A DNA stretch of 64,000 bases from Mycobacterium sp. IS-1496 (GCF_001499995.1 NZ_LQIU01000002.1:96564-160563); one strand, 5' to 3'; positions 25,678-35,420 are shown, counted from the stretch's first letter. Numbers and translations: made by a program. Notes: a model not told the origin generated them from the sequence alone.

Positions 25678-26535
25678 TCAGGTGTCGATGCGCTTGCGGC
25701 GGTAGAGCGTGCCCGCCGCCAGCAGGATCAAGCTGACCACGAGGATGGCCGTCGCGATCACGTTGATCTGAGGTGGCACCGCCGCCTTGACGGCCGCGTT
25801 GACGTAGAGCGGATACGTCACCGTCGACCCGCTGACGAAGTACGTGATGATGAAGTCGTCGAGCGACAGCGCGAACGACAGCATCGCCGCGGCGACGATG
25901 CCGGGGACGATCAACGGCAACGTCACCTTGAAGAAGGTGCGGGTCGGGCTCGCGCCCAGGTCCATCGACGCATCCTCGAGTGTCCAGTCGAAGCCACGCA
26001 CCCGGGCACGCACCGTCATCGCGATGAAGCTGACCTCGAAGGCGATGTGGGCCAGCACGATCGTGACGTAACCGGTCGCCCAGCCCAGGTCGAGGAACAA
26101 CACCAGCAGCGATGCGCCCATCACCACCTCGGGCGCGGTGAGCGGGAGCACCAGGAACGTGTCGACGGCACGCTGTCCGCGCCAGCGTTGCCGCACCAGC
26201 GCGATGGCGACGAGCGTGCCGAGCACCAGCGCGATGAGCGTCGACACCCCGGCGACGTTGAGGCTCAACTTCATCGCGTTCGTCAGCGCCGGGTACTTGA
26301 ACGGGTCGAGCCAGTTGTCGAGCGTGAAGCCCTGCCAGCTGTAGTTGAACTTGCCCTTGGGGTCGTTGAACGAGAACAGCACGATCACGAAGATCGGGAC
26401 GAACAGGTACAGCAGCACCAGGCCGGCGACGATCCGCAGGCTCCAGTCACCCCACTTCGGCGTTCCTCGAACGGTTTTGGGCCGCGGGGGCTGCTCGGCC
26501 GCGACGGCCACCGCGGCGCCGGCTTGGGTGGTCAT
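25678..26535 (-). CDS. potC: Polyamine-type ABC transporter permease (PotC-like)
   Basis: This 285-residue permease has about six membrane helices and the EAA coupling loop EDASMDLGASPTRTFFKVTLP. MLSFALSLDDFIITYFVSG is a segment characteristic of PotC/YdcV-type polyamine permeases. It pairs with PotB-like protein to form the channel. It is the last gene of a four-gene operon read as ATPase, binding protein, permease, permease, and overlaps the preceding gene by 4 bases. The substrate class (spermidine, putrescine or a related amine) is inferred from the family. Confidence 0.85.
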   Translation of the reverse strand: MTTQAGAAVAVAAEQPPRPKTVRGTPKWGDWSLRIVAGLVLLYLFVPIFVIVLFSFNDPKGKFNYSWQGFTLDNWLDPFKYPALTNAMKLSLNVAGVSTLIALVLGTLVAIALVRQRWRGQRAVDTFLVLPLTAPEVVMGASLLVLFLDLGWATGYVTIVLAHIAFEVSFIAMTVRARVRGFDWTLEDASMDLGASPTRTFFKVTLPLIVPGIVAAAMLSFALSLDDFIITYFVSGSTVTYPLYVNAAVKAAVPPQINVIATAILVVSLILLAAGTLYRRKRIDT

Positions 26536-27407
26536 ACCAGATCCTCCGTGCCCAGCGCCCGCGTGTAGAGCAACACCCCGGCCAGGATCGTGCCCATCAG
26601 GACCAGACTCAGCGCGGCGGCCGCCGGATAGTCCTTGACCACGAGGAACTGCTGTTGGATGACGTTGCCGATCATCGTGGTCTGGGTACTGCCGAGGTAC
26701 TCGGCGTTGATGAAGTCACCGGCGGCCGGGATGAACACCAGCAGGCTGCCCGCCAGCACACCCGGTAACGACAGCGGCAGGATCACCTTGGTGAAGCTGC
26801 GAGTGTTCGACGAGTACAGGTCTTTCGACGCTTCGATGAGCCGCGGGTCGATCTTCTCGAGGCTGACGTACAGCGGCAGGATCATGAAGATGATCCAGTT
26901 GTAGATCAGCCCGCCGATCACCGCCCAACTGGTGGACAGCAGGCGGCCGTCGCTGGGCAGCAGGCCGATCGCACCGAGGATGCTGACCACCCAACCGTCA
27001 TCGGCGAGAATGGTTTTCCACGCGATGGTGCGGATCAGGAACGTCACGAAGAACGGCAGGATCACCAGTCCGAGGATCAGGTTCTTGAACCGGCCGGCCT
27101 TGAACGCGATCACGTAGGCGAGCGGATACGCCAGCAGCAGACACACGATCGTCGCGGTCAGTGCGTAGCCGAAGGAGCGCAGGATCTGATCGGAGTACCG
27201 GGAGAACGCCTCACCGTAATTGGCGAAATCCCACGAGAAGGTCAGGGTCGGCAGGAACACCGACCCGCCCGTTGACGACAACGATGTGCGCGCCAGCGAG
27301 ATCAGCGGCCACACGAAGAAGATTGCGAGATACGCCAGCGCGGGCAGGATCATCAGATACGGGGCGATCCTGCTGCGCTGCCGGCTACTGCTGGCTACAC
27401 CTGCCAT
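26532..27407 (-). CDS. potB: Polyamine-type ABC transporter permease (PotB-like)
   Basis: This 291-residue permease has six membrane helices, beginning MILPALAYLAIFFVWPLISL. Its coupling loop is EASKDLYSSNTRSFTKVILP, and FIPAAGDFINAEYLGS is typical of PotB/YdcU proteins. With the PotC-like protein it forms the transmembrane channel of a polyamine-type importer. It starts 9 bases after the binding-protein stop and overlaps potC. It uses ATG 27407. Confidence 0.86.
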   Translation of the reverse strand: MAGVASSSRQRSRIAPYLMILPALAYLAIFFVWPLISLARTSLSSTGGSVFLPTLTFSWDFANYGEAFSRYSDQILRSFGYALTATIVCLLLAYPLAYVIAFKAGRFKNLILGLVILPFFVTFLIRTIAWKTILADDGWVVSILGAIGLLPSDGRLLSTSWAVIGGLIYNWIIFMILPLYVSLEKIDPRLIEASKDLYSSNTRSFTKVILPLSLPGVLAGSLLVFIPAAGDFINAEYLGSTQTTMIGNVIQQQFLVVKDYPAAAALSLVLMGTILAGVLLYTRALGTEDLV

Positions 27408-27416
27408 GGGTGGGCG

Positions 27417-28607
27417 TCAGCCCCCGGTCACCGCGGCGTACATGGTGTTGTACTCCTGCGTCTGCTCGTCGGTCAGCGCCGCCCACGACTTGAGGTTGTT
27501 CACCGTCGACTCCGGCGGGTTGATCAGCGGGTTGGACGCGACGCCGGGATCGATCTTGTTCAGTTCGTCGGTCATCTCGGACAGCACCGGCACGAACTGG
27601 GTGAAGGCGATCAGCTTCGCGTAGTTGGCCCGGTCGTAGACGTAGTCGATCCACGCCTCGGCGGCACTCTGGTTCTGCGTGGTGTAGGGGATCACCATCG
27701 TGTCGATGAACCACGTGCCCCCGGCCTCCGGGACGATGAACTCCAGATCGGGGTTGTCCGCCTTCAACTGCACCACGTCACCCGAATAGGCCTGTGCGAT
27801 GGCGACATTGCCCGCGGCGAGGTCGTCGGCGTAGTCGTTGCCGGTGAAGCGGCGGATCTGCCCGCTGTCCTTCTGCTGGCGCACCAGGTCGACGGCCTTC
27901 TGCACGGCCTCGGTCGAGGGCCGCTCCGGGGAGGCGCCCTGCGACAGCATCACCATGCCCAGGCCGTCCTGGGTGTCGGAGAGCAGGCTGACCCGACCCT
28001 TGAACGCCGGGTCCCACAGGTCCTCGATCCGGGTGATCTCCCGTCCGGTGGCGGCCTTGTTGTAGGCGAGGCCGACCATGCCGGTCATGTAGGGCGCGGT
28101 CTTGTTGCGGCCCGGGTCGATCGCGGAGTTCAGCAGATCGGGACGGAGGTTCTTCTTGTTCGGCACGCGATCGGCACGGATCTCGTTGAGCCATCCGAGG
28201 CCGTTGATGCGGGCCGCCATGAACTCGGTCGGGATGACCAGATCGGCGCCGATGTCCTGCTTACGTGAGAGCGGTTCCTTGACCTTGGCGAACCACTCCT
28301 CGTTGTCGTTGAAGTCCTCTTTGTAGTCGACGGTGACCCCGGATGCGGTCTGGAAGGCGGCGACGAATCCGTCGGCCATGTACAGCGGCCAGTTCGAGAC
28401 CCGGAGCGTCCCGCCGGCCGGGCCGCCGTCGTCGGTGGCCGTCGACTCGGAGCCACCACCGTCCGAACCGCACGCGGCCAGGACCGCCGGGCCCAGTGCC
28501 AGCGCAGCGGCCGCGGCGGCGCCGCCGCCGAGGAACCGCCGCCGCGACGTCCGGGCGGCGGCGAGCCGGGCGGCCAGTTGCGGGTCGAGCTCTGACGATC
28601 GGGGCAT
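27417..28607 (-). CDS. potD: Polyamine-type ABC transporter binding lipoprotein (PotD-like)
   Basis: This 396-residue extracytoplasmic binding protein carries a twin-arginine motif (TSRRRFLGGG) and an Ala-rich hydrophobic region ending in the lipobox LAAC. A polar linker and the PotD-type domain follow (RVSNWPLYMADGFVAAFQ; VDYKEDFNDNEEW). The aromatic and acidic residues of this domain bind the amine groups of polyamines in known members. Start ATG 28607 places the Tat motif near residue 21; the frame is open further upstream but adds no signal. It follows the ATPase by 73 bases. Confidence 0.88.
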   Translation of the reverse strand: MPRSSELDPQLAARLAAARTSRRRFLGGGAAAAAALALGPAVLAACGSDGGGSESTATDDGGPAGGTLRVSNWPLYMADGFVAAFQTASGVTVDYKEDFNDNEEWFAKVKEPLSRKQDIGADLVIPTEFMAARINGLGWLNEIRADRVPNKKNLRPDLLNSAIDPGRNKTAPYMTGMVGLAYNKAATGREITRIEDLWDPAFKGRVSLLSDTQDGLGMVMLSQGASPERPSTEAVQKAVDLVRQQKDSGQIRRFTGNDYADDLAAGNVAIAQAYSGDVVQLKADNPDLEFIVPEAGGTWFIDTMVIPYTTQNQSAAEAWIDYVYDRANYAKLIAFTQFVPVLSEMTDELNKIDPGVASNPLINPPESTVNNLKSWAALTDEQTQEYNTMYAAVTGG

Positions 28608-28680
28608 GACTGGTGTGCCTTTCGTGATCTTCTGATGGTGAGAAGGGCCGGGGGAGGGAAACGGCGGGGACGGTGCGGGG

Positions 28681-29847
28681 TCAGGACTCGTCGAGCATCT
28701 CTTCGAGATCCTCGGTGGTCGGGATGTCGGCGGCGGGCAGCACCAGCGAGGCGTCGGGCGACCAGCAGACGTACACCTGGTCACCGGGGCGCAGCGACGG
28801 CAGGTGATGTTCGGGTCCGATGTGGGCGACGATCGGGGAATCGTCGGGTGCGGCCAGCGAGAGGCGCACCACCGGACCCTGGAAGGTCAAGTCCCGCACG
28901 GTCGCCCGGGCCGCGGCGACATCGCCCACCGGGGGCTCCAGCGACACCCGGAGGCGTTCGGGCCGCACCATCAGCGTCGCGTGCCCGCCCGCCTCGATGG
29001 CGGTGTCACCCGGTTTCGCCTTCAGCTTGCTGCCGAGGACGTCGACTTCGACGTAGCCACCGTTGAGGCGACCGGTCTGGCGCCCCGCCCACAGGTTGGC
29101 CTGTCCGATGAAGTTGGCGACGAACACCGTCGCGGGCCGGTCGTAGATGTCGGTCGGTGTGCCGATCTGTTCGACGTTGCCGGCGTTCATGACCGCGATG
29201 CGGTCGCTCATCGTCAGCGCCTCTTCCTGATCGTGGGTGACGTAGATGAACGTGATGCCCACTTCGCGCTGGATCCGTTTGAGCTCGAACTGCATGGCGT
29301 GGCGCAGTTTGAGGTCGAGCGCGCCGAGCGGTTCGTCGAGCAGCAGCGCACTCGGGTAGTTCACGAGTGCGCGGGCCAGCGCCACGCGCTGCTGCTGACC
29401 GCCGGAGAGTTGTCCCGGTTTGCGCTTGGCGAAGTCGGTCAGGCGGACCACCTCGAGCAGTTCGTCGACGCGGCGTTTGACTTCGGATTTGTCCTTCTTC
29501 ATGCTGCGCGGGCCGTAGGCGACGTTGTCCCAGACGCTCATGTGCGGGAACAGCGCGTAGTGCTGGAACACCGTGTTGACGTTGCGCTTGTGCGGGGGGA
29601 CGCGCGAGACATCGGTGCCCTCCAGTCGGATCGCGCCCGACGTCGGTGTCTCGAAGCCGGCGATCATCCGCAACGTCGTGGTCTTCCCGCACCCGGACGG
29701 CCCCAGCATCGAGAAGAACTCGCCGGAGGCGATGGAGAAGTCCGCGTCGGCGACGGCGACGTAGTCGGCGAACCGCTTCGTCACATGGTCGATCTCGATG
29801 ACCGGGCCGCCCTTCTGGGGGGCGACCCCGTCGACGGTCTGGTTCAC
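28681..29847 (-). CDS. potA: Polyamine-type ABC transporter ATPase (PotA-like)
   Basis: This 388-residue ATPase has Walker [10 protein letters not shown], a normal Q-loop ([15 protein letters not shown]), signature LSGGQQQRV, Walker [12 protein letters not shown] and His-loop THDQEEA. A C-terminal TOBE-type domain of about 120 residues follows. It drives the PotB/PotC channel. It is the first gene of the operon, started by GTG 29847. The normal Gln here contrasts with the Glu in both ATPases of the tetritol transporter. Confidence 0.9.
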   Translation of the reverse strand: MNQTVDGVAPQKGGPVIEIDHVTKRFADYVAVADADFSIASGEFFSMLGPSGCGKTTTLRMIAGFETPTSGAIRLEGTDVSRVPPHKRNVNTVFQHYALFPHMSVWDNVAYGPRSMKKDKSEVKRRVDELLEVVRLTDFAKRKPGQLSGGQQQRVALARALVNYPSALLLDEPLGALDLKLRHAMQFELKRIQREVGITFIYVTHDQEEALTMSDRIAVMNAGNVEQIGTPTDIYDRPATVFVANFIGQANLWAGRQTGRLNGGYVEVDVLGSKLKAKPGDTAIEAGGHATLMVRPERLRVSLEPPVGDVAAARATVRDLTFQGPVVRLSLAAPDDSPIVAHIGPEHHLPSLRPGDQVYVCWSPDASLVLPAADIPTTEDLEEMLDES

Positions 29848-30171
29848 CGAAGTGGTGTGTGTGCCGGTCAGAAAGCAGCCTCCTCAGATCCCAGCCCTGC
29901 GGACTGTGCGTAAACAATCGCCGATACCGGCACCCTTCGCAAGTGATTCCGCAACGATTTAACATTTTTACAATGGAATCCCTCATCCCGAGGGGGTTCC
30001 AGCAGAAGAATCCGCGCTTTGCCGCGGACGGCTTCCCAGCCGGTCAGGGCGCCCGACGGGCGCGGTGATCGGTGCGGCGGTTTCCGATTCAGTGTCGCAG
30101 TGTGACCGGGGTCCCGTCCGGAATCCGCGCAGGCCGTTTACCTGGCCGCACGGGCAGGGTAATGGGGAGCC
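29848..30171. promoter_or_regulatory. 324-base divergent intergenic region, pot operon / SRPBCC gene
   Basis: No convincing gene lies here. An AT-richer patch around 29950-29975 (GATTTAACATTTTTACAATG) stands out from the surrounding GC-rich DNA and is a likely promoter region for the pot operon, the SRPBCC gene or both. I see no clear inverted repeat. Confidence 0.4.
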
Positions 30172-30603
30172 ATGGCATCGGTTGACGTGGCGGTCTCATC
30201 CGACCTCACGCCGGAGAAGGCGTGGGAGTTGGCTTCCAACCTGCGGCGGTTCGACGAGTGGCTGACGATCTTCGGAGGCTGGCGCAGCCAGGTCCCGGCC
30301 GAGATCGAAGTCGGCACCTGCGTGTCGTCGTTGATCAAGGTCAAGGGATTCCGCAACACCATCCACTGGCGGGTGACCCGTTACGACGAGCCCAAGGAGA
30401 TCGAGCTGATCGGGACGGGGTTCCCGGCGATCTGCATCGCGCTGTCGCTGCACGTCGAGGAGGAGCCGAACACCGGCTCGAACTTCCGGGTGGTCGCCGA
30501 CCTGTCCGGCGGTCTGCTCAACACCAGGGTCGGGTCGCTGGTGGCGAAGGTCATCGAATCCGACGTGCACAAATCGGTCAGCAATCTCGCGTCGCTGCGC
30601 TAA
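30172..30603 (+). CDS. SRPBCC-fold protein, Rv0910-like
   Basis: This 143-residue protein has the START/SRPBCC layout. It opens ASVDVAVSSDLTPEKAWELASN, a beta region with WRSQVPAEIEVG follows, and it ends in a long amphipathic helix VAKVIESDVHKSVSNLASL. It resembles the Mycobacterium tuberculosis protein Rv0910, which has been listed as the toxin of a pair with Rv0909. No small antitoxin-like gene lies beside it here, so it may simply be a hydrophobic-ligand-binding protein. ATG 30172 follows GGGGAGCC. Its stop overlaps that of the convergent MFS gene by 4 bases. Confidence 0.7.
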   Translation: MASVDVAVSSDLTPEKAWELASNLRRFDEWLTIFGGWRSQVPAEIEVGTCVSSLIKVKGFRNTIHWRVTRYDEPKEIELIGTGFPAICIALSLHVEEEPNTGSNFRVVADLSGGLLNTRVGSLVAKVIESDVHKSVSNLASLR

Positions 30604-32066
30604 CCCCATTCGTGGTTCATCGCGCGGGTGTGTGACAGCGCATCCGGGTCGACCGCCCGCGGTCGCGTGCGGGTGAGCGCGATCAGTGTCAGCGCCAGCG
30701 CCGCGGTGACGGCGCCCGCCACGAAAACGACCACGAAGCTGCTCTCCATCGGCACATCGGTGCCGGGCACCGAGCGTCCCAGCAGCACCGCGACGACCGC
30801 GGCGGCCATGGAACTGCCGACGGTGCGGGCGATCGCGTTGATCCCGGTGGCCACCCCGGTCTCGCCGGCCTCGACCTCCGCGACGACCAGTGCCGGGAGG
30901 GCGCCGTACCCGAGGCTGATGTAGGCGTTGGCGAGAATCCCCGCCACGATCACCTGCCACGGCTGATCGTGTGCGACGGCCAGCAGGACGAACCCGACGA
31001 CTCCGGCCATCGCGGCGACGACCAGGACACGGCGGGCGCCGTACCGGTCGATGAAGCGACCGCTGACCAGCGCGACGGCGAAACCCGTGACGGCGCCCGG
31101 AAGCAGGTACACCACACTCGACTGCAGCACGGAGGCGCCGAACCCGTATCCGGCCGCCTCCCGCGGGATCTGGACGAACTGGGTCAGCCCGAGGAACGCG
31201 AAGTACAGCCCCATCCCCACGAAGATCGTGGCGAGGTTGGTGAGCAGCATCGCCGGCTTGGTGAGCATGCGCGTGGACACCAGAGGGTGGACGCGCCGCT
31301 TCTCCCACATCCACCACACGACCAGAAGGGACGCACCGCCGAGCGCGCAGACCAGCGTTCGGGCCGACACCCACCCCCACGCGTTGCCCTGGGTGACGGC
31401 CAGCAGCACCGCCGACAGCCCGGCCGCCAGACCGACGGCGCCCAGCCAGTCGATCGACCCCTCGGCGCGGCGTCGGCGCGCCGGTACCAGGAACACGACG
31501 ATCCCGAGGACGACGACAGTGAAGCCGGTGGTCAGCCAGAACACGCGGTGGTAGTCCGCGTCACCGCTCATCAACAGCCCGACGACCACCAGTCCGACGC
31601 CGCCGCCGAAGCCGAGCGTGCCCGACATGACCGCCATGGCCCCGGCCAACCGTCCGGGCGGGAGTTCCTCGCGCAACACCGCCACGCTGATCGGGTACAG
31701 CGCGTACGAGGCGCCCTGCAACACCCGGGCGACGATCAGCAGCGGCAACGACGAGGTCACCGCCGCGAGGACCGACCCGACGAGCACCACGACCAGCACG
31801 CCGAGAAGCACGCGCTTCTTGCTGTACAGATCCGCCAGACGGCCGAGCAGCGGCGTCGCCGCGATGGCGGCCAGCAGGTTGGCGGTGACCGCCCAGCTCA
31901 CGGCGACGGTGGAGGCGCCGAGTTGTTCCTCGATGACCCCGAGCACCGGCACGACCGCCGTCTGCAGCACGGCGACGGTGAGGACGACGATGCTCAGACC
32001 GCCGACCAACAGCGCCGGGCGCACGGTGCCGGTGGTGGTCGAGCCCGCGACCCCCGTGCCCACCAC
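30600..32066 (-). CDS. MFS drug-efflux type transporter (DHA2-like)
   Basis: This 488-residue membrane protein has about 14 hydrophobic segments. Major-facilitator motif A is visible as GRLADLYSKKRVLL after the second helix, and RFIDRYGARRVL is its repeat in the second half. LQGASYALYPISVAVLREELP corresponds to motif B/C surroundings. It probably exports toxic small molecules using the proton gradient. Tandem GTG codons at 32066 and 32063 are the possible starts. It stands alone, convergent with the SRPBCC gene and divergent from tspO. Confidence 0.85.
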   Translation of the reverse strand: MVGTGVAGSTTTGTVRPALLVGGLSIVVLTVAVLQTAVVPVLGVIEEQLGASTVAVSWAVTANLLAAIAATPLLGRLADLYSKKRVLLGVLVVVLVGSVLAAVTSSLPLLIVARVLQGASYALYPISVAVLREELPPGRLAGAMAVMSGTLGFGGGVGLVVVGLLMSGDADYHRVFWLTTGFTVVVLGIVVFLVPARRRRAEGSIDWLGAVGLAAGLSAVLLAVTQGNAWGWVSARTLVCALGGASLLVVWWMWEKRRVHPLVSTRMLTKPAMLLTNLATIFVGMGLYFAFLGLTQFVQIPREAAGYGFGASVLQSSVVYLLPGAVTGFAVALVSGRFIDRYGARRVLVVAAMAGVVGFVLLAVAHDQPWQVIVAGILANAYISLGYGALPALVVAEVEAGETGVATGINAIARTVGSSMAAAVVAVLLGRSVPGTDVPMESSFVVVFVAGAVTAALALTLIALTRTRPRAVDPDALSHTRAMNHEWG

Positions 32067-32179
32067 CCGAAACTCCGATCCTCAGCGCATCTCGACGTCC
32101 TTGACGCTAGCTCAGCGGCGGTCACGGTTGCCCGGCGGCGGTGCGGGGTACGTGATGATGACTCGTCGAAAGGGAACCC

Positions 32180-32659
32180 ATGCGTGCGTCGACCCTCGCC
32201 AAGACTGCCGGCACGGTGTTCGCCACCGGGGCGCTCGGCGGACTTGCCAGCCGGCCGGTCCTTTCGCCGTGGTACGCGAAGCTGAAGAAGCCGAGTTTCC
32301 AGCCGCCGGGGCAGGCGTTCGGAATCGTGTGGCCGGTGCTGTACGCCGACATCGCGGCCGTCTCGGCGTCGACGATCGACCACTACCACGACACCGGCCA
32401 ACCGGAGAAGGCGCGGGCCTACACCACCGCGCTGGCCGCCAACCTGGTCCTCAACGGCAGCTGGTCGTGGCTGTTCTTCAACCAGCACAAGCTGGCGCTG
32501 TCGGCGGTGGCGGCGGGCGCGCTCGCCGCCAGCAGTGCGGATCTGACCCGTCGCGCCGTCGAGGCGAAAGGCGCACAGGCGGCGCCGTTGGCCCTCTATC
32601 CGCTCTGGTGTGGCTTCGCGACCGTGCTGTCGTCGCGCATCTGGTGGCTGAATCGCTGA
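32180..32659 (+). CDS. tspO: TspO/MBR-family tryptophan-rich membrane protein
   Basis: This 159-residue protein has about five membrane helices and the family signatures WYAKLKKPSFQPPG near residue 31, IVWPVLY, and LNGSWSWLFF near residue 95. TspO proteins bind porphyrins and related tetrapyrroles and take part in stress signalling. ATG 32180 follows AAAGGGAACCC. It is a single gene between the MFS exporter and a PsiE-like gene, probably expressed on its own. Confidence 0.88.
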   Translation: MRASTLAKTAGTVFATGALGGLASRPVLSPWYAKLKKPSFQPPGQAFGIVWPVLYADIAAVSASTIDHYHDTGQPEKARAYTTALAANLVLNGSWSWLFFNQHKLALSAVAAGALAASSADLTRRAVEAKGAQAAPLALYPLWCGFATVLSSRIWWLNR

Positions 32660-32717
32660 CCCGGCAGGCGAATCGGCGGTTAGCCTGACTGCCTCGGACG
32701 GCGGTGGGAGGGTGGCG

Positions 32718-33245
32718 GTGGCGGAACGGACGAAGTCCAAGCCGGAAGAGCAGGAGCGGCAGCGCTTCGCCGACCGGGCGCTCGGGATGCTCGAGGACGC
32801 GGTCTACTGGGCCATCGCGTCCGTGCTGGTGATCTGTTCGGTCGCGCTGCTGGTGTCGCAGTTCAACACGATGCTGCGGCTACGCAACACACCGGCGTCG
32901 ACGGTGATGCTCGAAGTGCTCGACGGACTGCTGCTGATCTTCATCTTCGTCGAACTGCTCTACGCCGTCCGCACGTGCCTGCGTTCGCACGAGATCGTTG
33001 CCGAACCGTTCCTCATCGTCGGAATCCTGGCCGGCATCAAGGAGATCGTGGTGCTCTCCGTGGAGGCGGCGACGCTGCTGGAGAAGGGACCGGCGTTCGC
33101 GAGGGCGGTGGTCGAGATCGGCGTCCTCGGCGGCGTGGTCCTGGTTTTGGCGTTGGCGGCGTTCGTGTTGCGCGAGCGGCGCCGCGACACCGAGGACGCC
33201 GGTGAGAAGGCCGCCGACGGCAAGGACGGGATCGAGGCGACGTAG
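32718..33245 (+). CDS. PsiE-like membrane protein
   Basis: This protein of about 175 residues has a charged N-terminus (RTKSKPEEQERQRFADR) and four hydrophobic segments. The block EIVAEPFLIVGILAGIKEIVVLS is typical of the phosphate-starvation-inducible PsiE family. The function of the family is not known. GTG 32718 has GGGAGG at a good distance; the in-frame GTG 32712 touches that site and is less likely. The acidic, Lys-rich tail is probably cytoplasmic. It ends five bases before the convergent dehydrogenase gene. Confidence 0.72.
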   Translation: MAERTKSKPEEQERQRFADRALGMLEDAVYWAIASVLVICSVALLVSQFNTMLRLRNTPASTVMLEVLDGLLLIFIFVELLYAVRTCLRSHEIVAEPFLIVGILAGIKEIVVLSVEAATLLEKGPAFARAVVEIGVLGGVVLVLALAAFVLRERRRDTEDAGEKAADGKDGIEAT

Positions 33246-33249
33246 CGGG

Positions 33250-34332
33250 TCAGGCCGACGCGAGCACCGACAGCACGTGCTCGGTGAAGCCGGTGGTGGT
33301 CGCCGCACCGCCGAGGTCGGGGGTGTGCACACCGTCATCGAGGCTGCGGCACACCGCATCTCGTATCAGCGCCGCGGCATCGATCAGCGCAGCGCGGCCG
33401 TGCCGTTGGGCCAGCCATTCGAGCAGCATCGCGGTGGACAGGATCATCGCGACGGGGTTGGCGGTGTTGCGTCCGGCGATGTCCGGCGCCGAACCGTGCG
33501 CAGCCTGCGCCATGGCCTTGGTGTCGGACGCGTTCACCGATGGCGCCATCCCGAGTGAACCGGCGAGCTGACCGGTCAGGTCGGAGAGGATGTCGCCGAA
33601 CATGTTCTCGGCGACGATGACGTCGAACTCTGCGGGACGGGCGACCAGGAGGGCGGCCAGCGCGTCGATGTGCTCGAGGCGCACGGTCACGTCGGGATAC
33701 TGTTCGGCGACCCGCAGGCAGCTGTCGCGGAACAGCCCCGTCGTCTTGGACAGCACATTGGCCTTGTGGGCGACGGTGACCGAGTGGCGCCGCGTGCGCG
33801 CCAGCCGGAACGCCTGGTGCGCAATGCGTTCGCAGGCCTCCCGGGTGAACACGGCGACCGCCATCGCGACGTCCGCCGTCGGCATGAACTCGCCGGCGCC
33901 GTCGTACATGTTGCGGTCGGAGTAGAAGCCCTCGGTGTTCTCGCGCACCACCACCACGTCGAGGGCGGGACACACCGCGGGGATCGTGTCGCTCAGCCGG
34001 CGGGCCGGCCGGATGTTGGCGTAGAGCCCGTAGCGTTTGCGGATGGTGCCGCCGGGGGACAGGGCGTCGCGGAACGGGTCGGGGTAGCTCGCGTTGTCGT
34101 GCGGGCCGAGCAGCCACGCGTCGAGACGGTCGAGTGCGGCGAGCGTGGCGTCCGGCAGGGGAGTGCCGTCACCGGTGATCGCCTCGGCCCCCATACGCAG
34201 CCGCCGCCAGTCGACCGGAACCGATACCGCCGCCAGCGCGCGCTCGGTGATCTGCACTGTGGCCGAGACGATCTCGGGTCCGATGCCGTCACCGGCCAGC
34301 ACTCCGAGCTGTAGCGGGTCCTGTGGTGCCAT
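33250..34332 (-). CDS. Isocitrate/isopropylmalate-type decarboxylating dehydrogenase
   Basis: This 360-residue member of the beta-decarboxylating dehydrogenase family has AGDGIGPEI at the N-terminus and VRENTEGFYSDRN. AHKANVLSKTTGLFRD contains the catalytic Lys, AENMFGDILSDL the metal-binding Asp residues, and HGSAPDIAGRNTANP the NAD-binding part. These enzymes oxidise and decarboxylate a 2-hydroxyacid such as D-malate, tartrate, isocitrate or isopropylmalate. A second, clearly different member lies upstream (34368-35420), followed by a dicarboxylate symporter, so a C4-dicarboxylate substrate is likely. It uses ATG 34332; the frame is open upstream. Confidence 0.83.
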   Translation of the reverse strand: MAPQDPLQLGVLAGDGIGPEIVSATVQITERALAAVSVPVDWRRLRMGAEAITGDGTPLPDATLAALDRLDAWLLGPHDNASYPDPFRDALSPGGTIRKRYGLYANIRPARRLSDTIPAVCPALDVVVVRENTEGFYSDRNMYDGAGEFMPTADVAMAVAVFTREACERIAHQAFRLARTRRHSVTVAHKANVLSKTTGLFRDSCLRVAEQYPDVTVRLEHIDALAALLVARPAEFDVIVAENMFGDILSDLTGQLAGSLGMAPSVNASDTKAMAQAAHGSAPDIAGRNTANPVAMILSTAMLLEWLAQRHGRAALIDAAALIRDAVCRSLDDGVHTPDLGGAATTTGFTEHVLSVLASA

Positions 34333-34367
34333 ACCGCTCAGTGTGCCGTATCGGTGTCGCCGGCGCG

Positions 34368-35420
34368 TCAGCGCAACTGGGCGGCCAACGCCTCGGTGAC
34401 GTCGGCGGTCGACGCGTGCCCGCCCAGGTCGCCGGTGCGCGTCTGCGGTTGCGCCAGTGTCCGCTCGACCGCGGTCATCACATCGGCGGCCGCGGCGGCG
34501 TGTCCGAGGTGCTCGAGCATCAACGCCGCCGACCACACCGCGCCGATCGGGTTGGCGACGCCCTTCCCGGCGATGTCGGGCGCCGATCCGTGGACGGGTT
34601 CGAACATCGAGGGGTACTGCTTGGTGGGGTCGAGGTTCGCCGACGGAGCGATCCCGATGGAGCCCGCCACCGCCGCGGCGAGGTCGGAGAGGATGTCTCC
34701 GAACAGGTTCGAGCCCACCACCACGTCGAACCGTTGCGGTTGCAGGACGAGTTTCGCGGCCAGGGCGTCGATGTGCTCGCTGTCGAACCGCACGTCCGGA
34801 TGGCGTGCGGCGCGCTCGGCGACGACTTCGTCCCAGAACGGCAGGGTGTGGACGATGCCGTTGGATTTCGTCGCCGAGGTGACGTACCGGCGCCGGGTCT
34901 CGGCGAGGTCGAAGGCGTAGTCGGCGATACGGCTGATCCCGACCCGGCTGAACACCGACTCCTGGACCGCCATCTCGTCGGGGAAGCCGCGGTTGAGGCG
35001 CCCACCGATCTCGCTGTACTCGCCCTCGACGTTCTCCCGCACGACGACGAAGTCGACGCCGGTGGCATCGCGCAGCGGACTGGCGACCCCGTCGAAGACC
35101 CGGATGGGCCGCAGGTTCACGTACTGCCGGAACGCCCGTCGGATCGGGATGAGCAGGCCCCACAGCGAGACGTGGTCGGGTACGCCCGGCCAGCCGACGG
35201 CGCCGAGCAGGATCGCGTCGAAGCCGCGCAGCGTCTCGATCCCGTCGGCCGGCATCATCGCGCCGTCACGGGTGAATCGCTCACAGGACCAATCGAATTC
35301 CTGGTAGGCCAGGTCGATCCCGTGGCGGGCGGCGACCGCGTCGAGCACGGTGCGCGCCGACGCCGTCACCTCGGTGCCGATTCCGTCGCCGGGGATGACG
35401 GCGATGTGCGCAGCGCTCAT
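34368..35420 (-). CDS. Tartrate/D-malate dehydrogenase-like decarboxylating enzyme
   Basis: This 350-residue enzyme has IPGDGIGTEVTASA and AILLGAVGWPGVPDHVSLWG. The latter, with the following LLIPIRRAFRQYVNLRP, is the pattern I associate with tartrate dehydrogenase and D-malate dehydrogenase (DmlA). VVRENVEGEYSEIGGR, the catalytic Lys in SATKSNGIVH and the Asp residues in GSNLFGDILSDLAAA are present. It would oxidatively decarboxylate D-malate or tartrate with NAD. Its start overlaps the symporter stop by 4 bases, and 35 bases separate it from the second dehydrogenase, so the three form an operon. Confidence 0.83.
   Translation of the reverse strand: MSAAHIAVIPGDGIGTEVTASARTVLDAVAARHGIDLAYQEFDWSCERFTRDGAMMPADGIETLRGFDAILLGAVGWPGVPDHVSLWGLLIPIRRAFRQYVNLRPIRVFDGVASPLRDATGVDFVVVRENVEGEYSEIGGRLNRGFPDEMAVQESVFSRVGISRIADYAFDLAETRRRYVTSATKSNGIVHTLPFWDEVVAERAARHPDVRFDSEHIDALAAKLVLQPQRFDVVVGSNLFGDILSDLAAAVAGSIGIAPSANLDPTKQYPSMFEPVHGSAPDIAGKGVANPIGAVWSAALMLEHLGHAAAAADVMTAVERTLAQPQTRTGDLGGHASTADVTEALAAQLR

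Noticed and set aside
24256..26568. A 770-codon + strand open frame across the lipoprotein, exporter and permease genes
   Set aside because: No domain is recognisable, and three well-supported genes occupy the other frames.
34333..35163. Upstream extension of the second decarboxylating dehydrogenase
   Set aside because: It reads through the neighbouring dehydrogenase in the wrong frame. ATG 34332 gives the normal family length.
33250..35420. Possible recent tandem duplication of the two decarboxylating dehydrogenases
   Set aside because: The two proteins share only family motifs and differ along most of their length, so they are old paralogues.
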